Part shown: positions 1 to 5,674 of the stretch, one piece after another | How positions within the stretch are numbered: position 1 is the first letter of the stretch | Layout of the letters: the number at the start of each line of letters is the position of its first letter | Assembly (NCBI GenBank): GCA_030605245.1 | Contig: JAUWIS010000056.1 | Coordinates: 1 to 5,965 of the forward strand | Source of the DNA: Methanobacteriota archaeon | Lineage (GTDB): Archaea; Thermoplasmatota; JASEFT01; JAUWIS01 | Length of the DNA: 5,965 nucleotides | Reading direction: 5' to 3' | Made by a program: the position numbers and the translations under genes | Notes under the pieces: model-generated | Database searches by the model: none | What the model was told of the DNA's origin: nothing | What the model saw: only the letters and a program-made list of their open reading frames with translations

Positions 1-622
1 CCACATAACTCATTGCATTATACTCCCCTGCAAGTTTAACTATTTCATCCAATGGGGCTATGTCCCCATCCATTGAAAAAACACCATCTGTTATAACAAG
101 AGTTCTTCTGTACTTATTTTTCCCTGCATCCTTCAACGCCTGCTCCAGGCTTCCCATGTCCTTGTGCTTGTAAACCAGTCTGTCCGCTTTTGTGAGACGC
201 ACACCATCAATGATACTGCCATGGTTTAACTCATCACTGATTATCACATCCCCCTTACCCATAAGCTGAGGTATGAGCCCTGAGTTTGTTACAAAGCCTG
301 ACTGATAAAACAATGATGCCTCAGTTTTTTTGAATTTCGCTATCTTCTCCTCAAGTTTTGTGTGAATGTCCATTGTTCCCGCAATAGGCCTCACAGAACC
401 AGAGCCTGCACCGTATTTTTCAGTTGCCTTTATTGCCGCATCCTTGAGTTTCGGATGGTTGCTCAGGTTCAGATAGTTGTTTGAGCAAAGCATTAACACC
501 TCTTTTTCATCGACAACTGATTTTGGTGCGGAAGCCCCCTCTAAAACCTTTATCTTCCAGTCAAAGTCTTTCTTGACCAACTCATCATATTCCTGTTTCA
601 AAAATTTTGTTGCGTTTCCCAT
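1..622 (-). CDS. kbl: Glycine C-acetyltransferase (2-amino-3-ketobutyrate CoA ligase), N-terminal 207 residues, 3' end outside window
   Basis: This is a PLP-dependent fold-type I enzyme of the alpha-oxoamine synthase family. It would cleave 2-amino-3-ketobutyrate with CoA to give glycine and acetyl-CoA in the cytoplasm. I translated it from the complement. The ATG at 622-620 is preceded by AGGGTGA (633-627), a good archaeal-type binding site. Visible family features are SNNYLNL near residue 47, GAGSGSVRPIAGT at 71-83, DELNHGSIIDG at 130-140 (His134 is the expected PLP-stacking residue) and TDGVFSMDGDIAPLDE at 178-193. The frame stays open to the window edge, so the PLP lysine and C-terminal domain are not seen; about half of a roughly 395-residue protein is present. 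BioF and other oxoamine synthases share this architecture. The adjacent co-oriented tdh is what favours Kbl. Confidence 0.9.
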   Translation of the reverse strand, partial: MGNATKFLKQEYDELVKKDFDWKIKVLEGASAPKSVVDEKEVLMLCSNNYLNLSNHPKLKDAAIKATEKYGAGSGSVRPIAGTMDIHTKLEEKIAKFKKTEASLFYQSGFVTNSGLIPQLMGKGDVIISDELNHGSIIDGVRLTKADRLVYKHKDMGSLEQALKDAGKNKYRRTLVITDGVFSMDGDIAPLDEIVKLAGEYNAMSYV

Positions 623-626
623 ATTT

Positions 627-633
627 TCACCCT
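627..633 (-). promoter_or_regulatory. Ribosome binding site of kbl
   Basis: Read on the minus strand, AGGGTGA lies 4 nt before the ATG. It matches the archaeal anti-Shine-Dalgarno core (GGTGA) and fixes the kbl start at 622. Confidence 0.65.
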
Positions 634-672
634 TTTATCAATATTCATCATCATGTAATATGTTAGGGTTAC

Positions 673-682
673 TAAATATTTT
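673..682 (-). promoter_or_regulatory. Possible TATA box of an internal kbl promoter
   Basis: The minus strand reads AAAATATTTA here, centred about 55 nt upstream of the kbl ATG. An archaeal start site about 26 nt downstream would leave a leader of roughly 28 nt that includes the binding site at 627-633. The 139-nt gap and the strong hairpins after tdh make a separate kbl promoter plausible. AT-rich matches are common in this genome, so the call is tentative. Confidence 0.3.
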
Positions 683-690
683 GCTGTGGC

Positions 691-726
691 ATTTCACGGA
701 AAAACGCTCTGCGTTTTTCCTGAAAT
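691..726. repeat. Imperfect palindrome 1 of an inverted pair (16-bp stem, one bulge, 3-nt loop)
   Basis: The core GGAAAAACGC (698-707) pairs perfectly with GCGTTTTTCC (711-720) around the triloop TCT. A single unpaired C at 697 separates this core from a further 6-bp helix, ATTTCA (691-696) with TGAAAT (721-726). It lies between the tdh stop and the kbl start. On the minus strand it could be a transcription attenuator, an mRNA-stabilising stem or a dispersed REP-like element. No T-run of the kind that terminates archaeal transcription follows directly, so a simple terminator is not the best reading. Confidence 0.8.
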
Positions 727-759
727 ATTAGGAAAACGCCTTCGGCGTTTTCCGTAATA
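726..759. repeat. Imperfect palindrome 2 of an inverted pair (15-bp stem, one bulge, 3-nt loop)
   Basis: The core GGAAAACGCC (731-740) pairs perfectly with GGCGTTTTCC (744-753) around the triloop TTC. An unpaired G at 754 separates it from a 5-bp outer helix, TATTA (726-730) with TAATA (755-759). It begins only 2 nt past the tdh stop codon (764-762) on the minus strand. Its bulge is on the 3' side, whereas that of the neighbouring palindrome is on the 5' side, so the two are similar elements in opposite orientation. Confidence 0.8.
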
Positions 760-761
760 AA

Positions 762-1724
762 TCAGAGTTTCCCTTCCTCGTATCTTTTCTCCAGTTTCTC
801 AAGCATATTCTTAGTCATGGAAGGTAAATCATAGTTTGGTTTCCATCCCCATTCTTCCCTGGCGCATGAGTCATCAATTGTTCTTGGCCAGGAATCCGCG
901 ATGTTTTGTCTGAAATCAGGTGTGTACTCACACACAAAATTAGGAATATGCTTCCTGATTTCTTCAGCTAATTCGCCTGCAGAGAAACTCATTGCCGTAA
1001 TGTTAAAATCAGAGTGATGTTTGAGAGATGATAATGGGGCATTCATCAAATCCATAGTTGCTTTTATGCAGTCAGGCATGTACATCATTGGTAAAATAGT
1101 ATCCTTTTTCACAAAACATGTATATCTTTTATTTTTGACTGCTTCATAGAATATCTCAACAGCATAATCTGTTGTCCCACCACCAGGCAGCGTTTCACTG
1201 CTGATGATCCCGGGATATCTTAATCCCCTAACATCTAATCCAAACCTTCTGAAATAATAATCACATAATAATTCACCAGCAACCTTTGTGACACCATACA
1301 TTGTTCTGGGGCGCAGTATTGTTTCCTGAGGAGTACTTTTTTGGGGTGTTTCAGGACCAAAAACAGCAATGGAACTGGGACAAAAAACCCTTCTCATGTT
1401 ATGTTCTTTTGCAATCTCAAGAATATTGTAAAGACCATTCATGTTTACATTCCATGCAAGGTTTGGTTTTTCCTCACCAACAGCAGACAAAATAGCAACC
1501 ATATGATAAATAGTAGTGATATCATACTTTTTTACAACATTTTCAACACTTTCTTTTTTTGTGACATCAACAAGTTCAGAAGGGCCATTCTGCAATGTTG
1601 CACCCGGCTTTTTTCTATGAAAACCAGCAACAACACTATCATTCCCATATCTTTTTCTGAGTTCAACCGTTAACTCAGAACCTATTTGTCCAACTGCACC
1701 TGTTACAAGAATCATTTCTGACAT
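762..1724 (-). CDS. tdh: L-threonine 3-dehydrogenase, SDR (epimerase-like) family
   Basis: This 320-residue NAD-dependent cytoplasmic enzyme would oxidise L-threonine to 2-amino-3-ketobutyrate, the substrate of the downstream Kbl. It belongs to the extended short-chain dehydrogenase class, not the zinc-dependent MDR class. The NAD-binding TGAVGQIG spans residues 8-15. Ser117/118 in CPSSIAVFGP, Tyr143 and Lys147 in PRTMYGVTK form the SDR catalytic set. RYPGIIS (169-175), PGGGTTDYAVEIFYEA (180-195) and the LPMMYMPDC segment (211-219) are typical of SDR-type threonine dehydrogenases. The length is normal and the gene looks intact. The ATG at 1724 has no clear Shine-Dalgarno site; a second ATG at 1715 (starting MILVTGA) is also possible. 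A TATA-like element about 27 nt upstream of 1724 would fit a leaderless transcript. The gene is divergent from porG. Confidence 0.93.
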   Translation of the reverse strand: MSEMILVTGAVGQIGSELTVELRKRYGNDSVVAGFHRKKPGATLQNGPSELVDVTKKESVENVVKKYDITTIYHMVAILSAVGEEKPNLAWNVNMNGLYNILEIAKEHNMRRVFCPSSIAVFGPETPQKSTPQETILRPRTMYGVTKVAGELLCDYYFRRFGLDVRGLRYPGIISSETLPGGGTTDYAVEIFYEAVKNKRYTCFVKKDTILPMMYMPDCIKATMDLMNAPLSSLKHHSDFNITAMSFSAGELAEEIRKHIPNFVCEYTPDFRQNIADSWPRTIDDSCAREEWGWKPNYDLPSMTKNMLEKLEKRYEEGKL

Positions 1725-1807
1725 TGTAAAGGTTATTGTCTGGTTACATAATAATGTTTATGGCAATCTTTATTTTATTGGAGTGCTATTACATCTTCCG
1801 TGATATC
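1725..1807. promoter_or_regulatory. Divergent promoter region between tdh and the por operon
   Basis: These 83 bp separate the two divergent start codons and must hold both promoters unless one lies within a gene. The minus strand reads TTATTATGT over 1746-1754, placed about 27 nt before the tdh ATG as a TATA box for a leaderless message would be. On the plus strand, TTACATAATA (1744-1753) or TTTATTTTA (1769-1777) could serve porG; the first would leave a leader of about 30 nt. With elements this close, transcription in the two directions may compete. No convincing operator palindrome was found in the interior. Confidence 0.45.
1800..1804 (+). promoter_or_regulatory. Probable ribosome binding site deciding the porG start
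   Basis: GTGAT complements the archaeal 16S 3' end and sits 3 nt before the ATG at 1808. It supports starting porG there and not at the in-frame ATGs further upstream (from 1736). The segment 1801-1808 is also a perfect 8-bp palindrome (TGATATCA) that reaches into the start codon, too short to interpret. Confidence 0.45.
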
Positions 1808-2362
1808 ATGTATGAGATAAGATGGCATGGAAGAGGCGGGCAGGGCGTTGTCACAGCATCAGAAATCCTTGCTTCTGCTGCGCTAAAAGAAAACAAATAT
1901 ATTCAGTCTTTCCCTGACTTTGGTCCTGAGCGTATGGGTGCACCAGTAAAGGCATTTACAAGAATAGATGACAAGCCAATAAATATTCATTCCCAGGTTT
2001 ATGAGCCTGACGCAGTTGTTGTTTTAGATCCAAGCCTGCTTGAAACAGTAAATGTAGTTGAAGGATTGAAAAAGGAGGGTATTCTGATTGTTAACTCAAA
2101 GGAATCTAAAGAGGAAGTAAGAAAAAAAACAGGTTTTCCTGGAAAAATTTTTGTTATCGATGCAACAAAAATAGCACTTGAAACAATCGGTAAGCCTTTA
2201 GCAAACATCTGTGGTGTCGGTGCTCTGTCAAAGGTTTCAGGTGTTGTTAAAAAAGAAAACATAATTTCTACTGTGAAAGAGGTTTTAGGTGCAAAGTTCC
2301 CTGAAAAAATTGTTAAAGGGAACATTGATTCTGCAAACAGAGGATTTGGTGAGGTGAAATAA
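1808..2362 (+). CDS. porG: Pyruvate (2-oxoacid):ferredoxin oxidoreductase, gamma subunit
   Basis: This 184-residue protein begins MYEIRWHGRGGQGVVTASEIL, the classic N-terminus of the gamma subunit (domain related to the CoA-binding part of one-chain PFORs). GRGGQG is at residues 8-13 and FPDFGPERMGAPVKAFTRI at 35-53, both family hallmarks. An upstream in-frame ATG at 1736 would add 24 residues rich in Ile, Phe and Met that merely translate the AT-rich promoter; related proteins start at MYEIRWHG, and GTGAT precedes 1808. It is the first gene of a four-gene operon, with porD starting 1 nt after its stop. Gamma subunits of the 2-oxoisovalerate and 2-oxoacid enzymes look much alike, so the substrate rests on the alpha and beta subunits. 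Confidence 0.92.
   Translation: MYEIRWHGRGGQGVVTASEILASAALKENKYIQSFPDFGPERMGAPVKAFTRIDDKPINIHSQVYEPDAVVVLDPSLLETVNVVEGLKKEGILIVNSKESKEEVRKKTGFPGKIFVIDATKIALETIGKPLANICGVGALSKVSGVVKKENIISTVKEVLGAKFPEKIVKGNIDSANRGFGEVK
2351..2357 (+). promoter_or_regulatory. Ribosome binding site of porD within the 3' end of porG
   Basis: GAGGTGA lies 6 nt before the porD ATG and encodes the last porG residues. It is a near-ideal archaeal site and one of the clearest taxonomic clues in the window. A similar GGGGTGAG at 3788-3795 precedes porB in the same way. Confidence 0.75.
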
Positions 2363-2363
2363 A

Positions 2364-2636
2364 ATGAAAGGATGGAAAGAGATACCTGATGGTGGATTAA
2401 TACTTGAGCCTGGAAACTCAGTAGAATACAAAACAGGTTCCTGGAGAGCAAAAAGGCCTGTCTGGGATAAAGAAAAATGTATTAACTGTCTTATATGCTG
2501 GATACAATGTCCTGACAATGCAATAATTGTTGAGAATGAAAAAATAAGGGGAATAAACTATGATTATTGTAAAGGATGTGGTATCTGTGCATCTATATGC
2601 CCAAAGGAAGCAATAAGCATGGAGGAAGAAAAATGA
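2364..2636 (+). CDS. porD: Pyruvate:ferredoxin oxidoreductase, delta subunit (2x[4Fe-4S] ferredoxin-like)
   Basis: This 90-residue iron-sulfur subunit passes electrons from the TPP/Fe-S catalytic core to external ferredoxin. Two complete CxxCxxCxxxCP motifs are visible: Cys39, 42, 45, 49 and Cys69, 72, 75, 79. Each first-motif Cys49 and second-motif Cys79 is followed by Pro, as in bacterial-type 8Fe ferredoxins. The roughly 35-residue N-terminal extension (WKEIP, then a GSWRAKRPVWD segment) is typical of PorD/VorD and separates it from free ferredoxins. It starts 1 nt after the porG stop, and its TGA overlaps the porA ATG by 4 nt (ATGA), so translation is likely coupled. Length is normal for the family and no cluster ligand is missing. 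Confidence 0.93.
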   Translation: MKGWKEIPDGGLILEPGNSVEYKTGSWRAKRPVWDKEKCINCLICWIQCPDNAIIVENEKIRGINYDYCKGCGICASICPKEAISMEEEK

Positions 2637-3799
2637 AAATTTTAGGGATGAACGGTGATAATGCTGTTGCATATGCTATGAAACAGATTAATCCTGATGT
2701 TGTAGCAGGGTACCCTATAACGCCTCAGACAATTGCTATTGAAAAATTTTCTGAGTATGTTGCAGATGGTGAGGTTGATACTGAGTTTGTTGCAGTAGAA
2801 TCTGAGCATTCTGCTATGTCAGCATGTATAGGTGCATCTGCTTCTGGTGGTAGAGTCATGACATCAACAGCATCTGCTGGACTAGCATTTATGTGGGAAA
2901 TGCTTTACGTTGCTGCCTCAACACGTCTGCCTATTGTTATGAATGTGATGAACAGGGCACTTTCAGCGCCAATAAACATTCACTGTGACCATTCAGACAG
3001 TATGGGCGCGCGTGATTCAGGATGGATTCAGATTTATGGTGAAAATGTTCAGGAAGGATATGATAATATTATTCAGGCTGTTAAAATCGCTGAGTCTGCC
3101 GGATTACCTGTGATGCCATGCTTTGATGGCTTTATTGTTTCCCATGCTGTTGAGAGAGTAGAGGCTTTGGATGATGAAAAAGTGAAAAATTTTATTGGAA
3201 TATATAAATCAGAACATCCGCTTCTGGATGTTGAAAATCCTGTAACCTATGGCCCTTTTGACATGTATGATTACTACATGGAGCATAAAAAGCAGGAGCA
3301 TGAGGCAATGAAGGCGGCATTAAAAATTGTGAAGGATGTTGGAAAAGAGTATGAAAAAATTTCCGGGAGAAGTTATGACACATTATCAGAACACAGGCTT
3401 GATGATGCTGAGCTTGCTGTTATTGCTTTAGGCAGCACGGCTGGCACTGCGCGAGAAGCAGTGGATGAAATGAGAAAAAAAGGCATAAATGCAGGTTCAC
3501 TAAAACTCAGGCTTTTCAGGCCATTTCCGTATGAGGACATAAGAAATGCTTTAAAAAATGTAAAAGCAATAGCAGTCATGGACAGATGCGATAGTTTCGG
3601 TGCTTTTGGCGGACCTATGTTTTCAGAGATTAGAAGCGCATTGTATAAAACAAGCGATGCAGAGGTTGTGAACTACATCTATGGTTTAGGTGGAAGGGAT
3701 GTCACAACCAATCATATTAAAAAGGTTATTTCAGATTTGAATAATATTTCGACCACTGGAAAAGTAAAGGAATATGTTCAGTACCTAGGGGTGAGATAA
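2633..3799 (+). CDS. porA: Pyruvate:ferredoxin oxidoreductase, alpha subunit
   Basis: This 388-residue subunit carries the pyrimidine-binding (PYR) and transketolase C-terminal-like domains of the enzyme that interconverts pyruvate + CoA with acetyl-CoA + CO2, using ferredoxin. GYPITPQT (residues 26-33) and VESEHSAMSACIGA (55-68) form the substrate and cofactor region. NRALSAPINI (107-116) with DHSDSMGARDSGWIQ (119-133) resembles pyruvate-type alpha subunits. The C-terminal domain includes LRLFRPFP and the DRCDSFGAFGGPM stretch. The start at 2633 has GGAGG at 2621-2625; an upstream in-frame ATG at 2576 lies inside porD's second cluster motif and is rejected. porB starts 1 nt after the stop. 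A 2-oxoisovalerate enzyme is the main alternative. Confidence 0.92.
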   Translation: MKILGMNGDNAVAYAMKQINPDVVAGYPITPQTIAIEKFSEYVADGEVDTEFVAVESEHSAMSACIGASASGGRVMTSTASAGLAFMWEMLYVAASTRLPIVMNVMNRALSAPINIHCDHSDSMGARDSGWIQIYGENVQEGYDNIIQAVKIAESAGLPVMPCFDGFIVSHAVERVEALDDEKVKNFIGIYKSEHPLLDVENPVTYGPFDMYDYYMEHKKQEHEAMKAALKIVKDVGKEYEKISGRSYDTLSEHRLDDAELAVIALGSTAGTAREAVDEMRKKGINAGSLKLRLFRPFPYEDIRNALKNVKAIAVMDRCDSFGAFGGPMFSEIRSALYKTSDAEVVNYIYGLGGRDVTTNHIKKVISDLNNISTTGKVKEYVQYLGVR

Positions 3800-3800
3800 A

Positions 3801-4742
3801 ATGGTTTCATTAAAGGAATTATCAAAAAAAGAAGAAAAACTTGCATCAGGGCACAGGCTTTGTGCAGGATGCGCAGAACCAATAATTGTACGTCAAATAC
3901 TAAGTGCAACAGATGAGCCGGTTATTGCTTCAAATGCTACAGGATGCCTTGAGGTTGCTACAACAATATATCCTTATACATCATGGAAAATACCATGGAT
4001 TCATTCTGCCTTTGAAAATGCTGCATCAACAATCGCAGGTGTAGAAGCATGCTATCAGGTTTTAAAAAGAAAAGGAAAAATAAACAGGGAAATAAAATTT
4101 GTTGCATTTGCTGGAGACGGCGGAACCTATGATATTGGTATTCAGGCATTATCCGGGGCGGCTGAGCGCGGGCATGATTTTCTTTATGTCTGCTTCAACA
4201 ATGAGGCATACATGAACACGGGCATTCAGAGAAGTTCTGCAACACCAATGGGTGCATCAACAACAACATCACCTGCAGGCTCTGTTATTCCTGGCAAAAA
4301 AGAGTTTCCAAAGGATTTAACAGAAATCATGGCTGCACACAAAATCCCATACGTTGCCCAAGGATCACCAGGTTTTTATAATGATTTGATAGCAAAGGCA
4401 GGCAAAGCATTTTCTATTAAAGGTCCAAAATTCATGAATGTCATAGCACCCTGCCCGCGTGGATGGAGGCATCCAACAGATAAAACAATTGAGATATCTA
4501 AAAAGGCTGTTGAAACATGCTTCTGGCCATTGTATGAAGTAGAAAACAACGAATACAGGCTTACAGGAATATCCAAACTCATTGCAGAGGGAAAAAAGGA
4601 AAAACTCCCCATAGTGGAATATTTAAAAATGCAGGGAAGATTCAAGCATCTGTTCACAGAAAAATACAAACATATAATACCTGAGATTCAGTCAAGGATA
4701 GACAGTGACTGGGGTATTTTGAAAAAGAAATGTGGATACTAA
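3801..4742 (+). CDS. porB: Pyruvate:ferredoxin oxidoreductase, beta subunit (TPP-binding)
   Basis: This 313-residue subunit binds thiamine diphosphate and the [4Fe-4S] cluster next to it. The TPP motif runs from GDGG at residues 105-108 to NN at 133-134, followed by EAYMNTGIQRS. The expected cluster ligands are all present: Cys21 and Cys24 in GHRLCAGCAEP, Cys49 in ATGCLE, and Cys218 in APCPRGW. The TPMGASTTTSPAG segment (148-160) and HKIPYVAQ (180-187) follow the PorB consensus. GGGGTGAG at 3788-3795 is its binding site. It is the last gene of the porGDAB operon, and its TAA overlaps the TAG of the opposing NUDIX gene. No separate extra ferredoxin genes (porE/porF, seen in some methanogens) follow. 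Confidence 0.94.
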   Translation: MVSLKELSKKEEKLASGHRLCAGCAEPIIVRQILSATDEPVIASNATGCLEVATTIYPYTSWKIPWIHSAFENAASTIAGVEACYQVLKRKGKINREIKFVAFAGDGGTYDIGIQALSGAAERGHDFLYVCFNNEAYMNTGIQRSSATPMGASTTTSPAGSVIPGKKEFPKDLTEIMAAHKIPYVAQGSPGFYNDLIAKAGKAFSIKGPKFMNVIAPCPRGWRHPTDKTIEISKKAVETCFWPLYEVENNEYRLTGISKLIAEGKKEKLPIVEYLKMQGRFKHLFTEKYKHIIPEIQSRIDSDWGILKKKCGY

Positions 4743-5440
4743 AAATTAGTTTTTTTGAAATCCTCAAGTATTTTCTGATGGTCAAACGCAAGTTCAGGAA
4801 GATTGTTTAACGAGAAAAGTTTAACATCCTCTGCATCTGAACCTGGTTTCATTTTACCGGCAATGACATTTAACTCATAAACGATTGTGACAGTATGACC
4901 TCTTGGATCCCTCATTGGATCAGAGTAGACACCCAAAAGGTCTTTTATTCTTGTTTCAAACCCTGTTTCCTCACTTGCCTCTCTGATTACTGCATTTTCA
5001 ACTGTTTCACCACAGTTTACAAAACCACCAGGAAGCGCATAATAGTTTTTGAAAGGATGGTTCTTTCTTTTGATAAGAACAATTTTGTTTTTATAAAATA
5101 TTATTCCATCCACAGTCAGACACGGTGATGGAAAATTTAATGCCTTTTCAACCATTTTTTCTTTTTCCAGATAAATTTTTAAAATATTTTTACCTGCCTC
5201 TGTCAGCGCAGTTCTCCCACCTTCTCTCCCTCCTCTCTCAGAAACAACAACATCAGTGCCAACAGCCTTATTGATTTTTTGTATTCTTCCCCAGGCATCC
5301 CTGTAACTCATTTTCATCCTGCTTGCAGATTTTGTAAGCGAGCCTGTTTCATCAATTACTTTCAGCAGTTTTGCCCTCCCATTGCTGAGTAAAAACTTTT
5401 TGTTTTTCATAAGCCAGAGTCTTGATTTGAATGAGTACAT
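4739..5440 (-). CDS. ModE-type winged-helix domain fused to ADP-ribose pyrophosphatase-like NUDIX domain
   Basis: This 233-residue protein has two parts. Residues 5-92 resemble the ModE/LysR-like N-terminal DNA-binding domain: a SRLWL strand, GRAKLLKVIDETGSLTKSA, MSYRDAW (44-50), then GGREGG (70-75) and LTEAGKNIL (79-87). Residues 107-233 form a NUDIX hydrolase. Its box is complete: Gly139, Glu145, Arg153-Glu154, Glu157-Glu158 and Gly160. YSDPMRDPRGHTVTIVYEL (172-190) and LAFDH (217-221) are typical of archaeal/bacterial ADP-ribose pyrophosphatases. The ATG at 5440 keeps the whole ModE-like domain. A TTG at 5491 would add 17 residues, while an ATG at 5410 would clip the first strand; none has a clear binding site. 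It probably acts as a soluble nucleotide-responsive regulator, and because the catalytic box is intact it may also hydrolyse its ligand. Targets are unknown. Confidence 0.85.
   Translation of the reverse strand: MYSFKSRLWLMKNKKFLLSNGRAKLLKVIDETGSLTKSASRMKMSYRDAWGRIQKINKAVGTDVVVSERGGREGGRTALTEAGKNILKIYLEKEKMVEKALNFPSPCLTVDGIIFYKNKIVLIKRKNHPFKNYYALPGGFVNCGETVENAVIREASEETGFETRIKDLLGVYSDPMRDPRGHTVTIVYELNVIAGKMKPGSDAEDVKLFSLNNLPELAFDHQKILEDFKKTNF
4750..4756 (+). terminator. T-run, likely archaeal-type terminator of the por operon
   Basis: Seven consecutive T residues start 8 nt after the porB stop, without a stem-loop. Archaeal RNA polymerase stops at such runs. The run lies inside the last codons (Lys-Lys) of the convergent NUDIX gene, so the por message must end within that gene or read through it as antisense. 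Confidence 0.4.
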
Positions 5441-5484
5441 CAAATGATAAATGCAGTAGAATGATTTTAAAGGTTGCCGTGATG

Positions 5485-5500
5485 TGCGCAATATATCGCA
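5485..5500. promoter_or_regulatory. Short inverted repeat over the putative NUDIX-gene TATA element
   Basis: TGCG (5485-5488) and CGCA (5497-5500) flank an alternating AT core, giving the imperfect palindrome TGCGCAATATATCGCA. It sits over a possible minus-strand TATA box, about 45-60 nt before the chosen start codon, where a repressor site would act. It is short and imperfect. Confidence 0.25.
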
Positions 5501-5532
5501 AATATTAAATCTATCCTATCTATGTTTCACCA

Positions 5533-5552
5533 AAATTTGCTACAGCAAACTT
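5533..5552. repeat. Intergenic palindrome, possible operator or RNA hairpin
   Basis: TTTGCT (5536-5541) and AGCAAA (5544-5549) form a perfect inverted repeat around AC. Two more pairs (5533-5534 with 5551-5552) follow one A/C mismatch, which becomes a G-U pair in minus-strand RNA. It is about 100 nt upstream of the NUDIX-gene start and 123 nt before the DUF1611 start, so it could be a shared operator. No protein can be assigned to it. Confidence 0.4.
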
Positions 5553-5600
5553 CTTTTATCCACAAAACGTTATATGAAATAAATTCAGAGTCCCTTATCT

Positions 5601-5612
5601 ATAAATTTATAT
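5601..5612 (+). promoter_or_regulatory. Possible TATA box of the DUF1611-family gene
   Basis: ATAAATTTATAT is the best TATA-like element upstream of 5675. A start about 26 nt downstream would give a leader of about 40 nt containing the GGAG at 5664-5667. A second AT-rich stretch (5621-5637) is an alternative. Confidence 0.35.
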
Positions 5613-5674
5613 TGCTCCAATTAATTATATTAAATAATGGATATTAAGAAATCAGCCAATCAAGGAGATAACCC

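Larger units (their letters stand above)
5441..5674. promoter_or_regulatory. Divergent intergenic region between the NUDIX-regulator gene and the DUF1611 gene
   Basis: These 234 bp hold no supportable gene. The left part must carry the promoter of the minus-strand NUDIX gene; candidate TATA elements on that strand are GATATATTG (5498-5490) and ATTTAATATT (5510-5501). The right part is very AT-rich and must carry the DUF1611 promoter. In between lies the palindrome at 5533-5552. If the regulator controls itself or its neighbour, its operator is most likely here. Confidence 0.5.

Noticed and set aside
477..731. An 84-codon plus-strand open frame
   Set aside because: It is antisense to kbl and the palindromes, has no family features, and kbl is clearly the coding strand.
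731..753. Palindrome 2 as an intrinsic terminator of tdh
   Set aside because: On the minus strand no T-run follows the stem (TAATATTT comes next), and archaeal termination relies on T-runs, so attenuation or a repeat element is more likely.
1736..1807. An in-frame N-terminal extension of porG (24 residues, hydrophobic, membrane-helix-like)
   Set aside because: It translates the AT-rich divergent promoter, the family begins at MYEIRWHG, and GTGAT precedes the ATG at 1808.
1999..2451. A 150-codon minus-strand open frame
   Set aside because: It is antisense to porG and porD, low in complexity, and both plus-strand genes have strong family motifs.
2576..2632. An in-frame upstream start for porA adding 19 residues
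   Set aside because: It lies within the second cluster motif of porD. The ATG at 2633 has GGAGG upstream and forms the usual ATGA overlap.
2364..2636. A stand-alone ferredoxin
   Set aside because: The N-terminal extension and the position between the gamma and alpha subunits identify it as the delta subunit of the complex.
5441..5491. A TTG-initiated 17-residue extension of the NUDIX-regulator protein
   Set aside because: It is non-ATG, overlaps the candidate TATA element and palindrome, and adds nothing to the ModE-like domain, which is complete from 5440.
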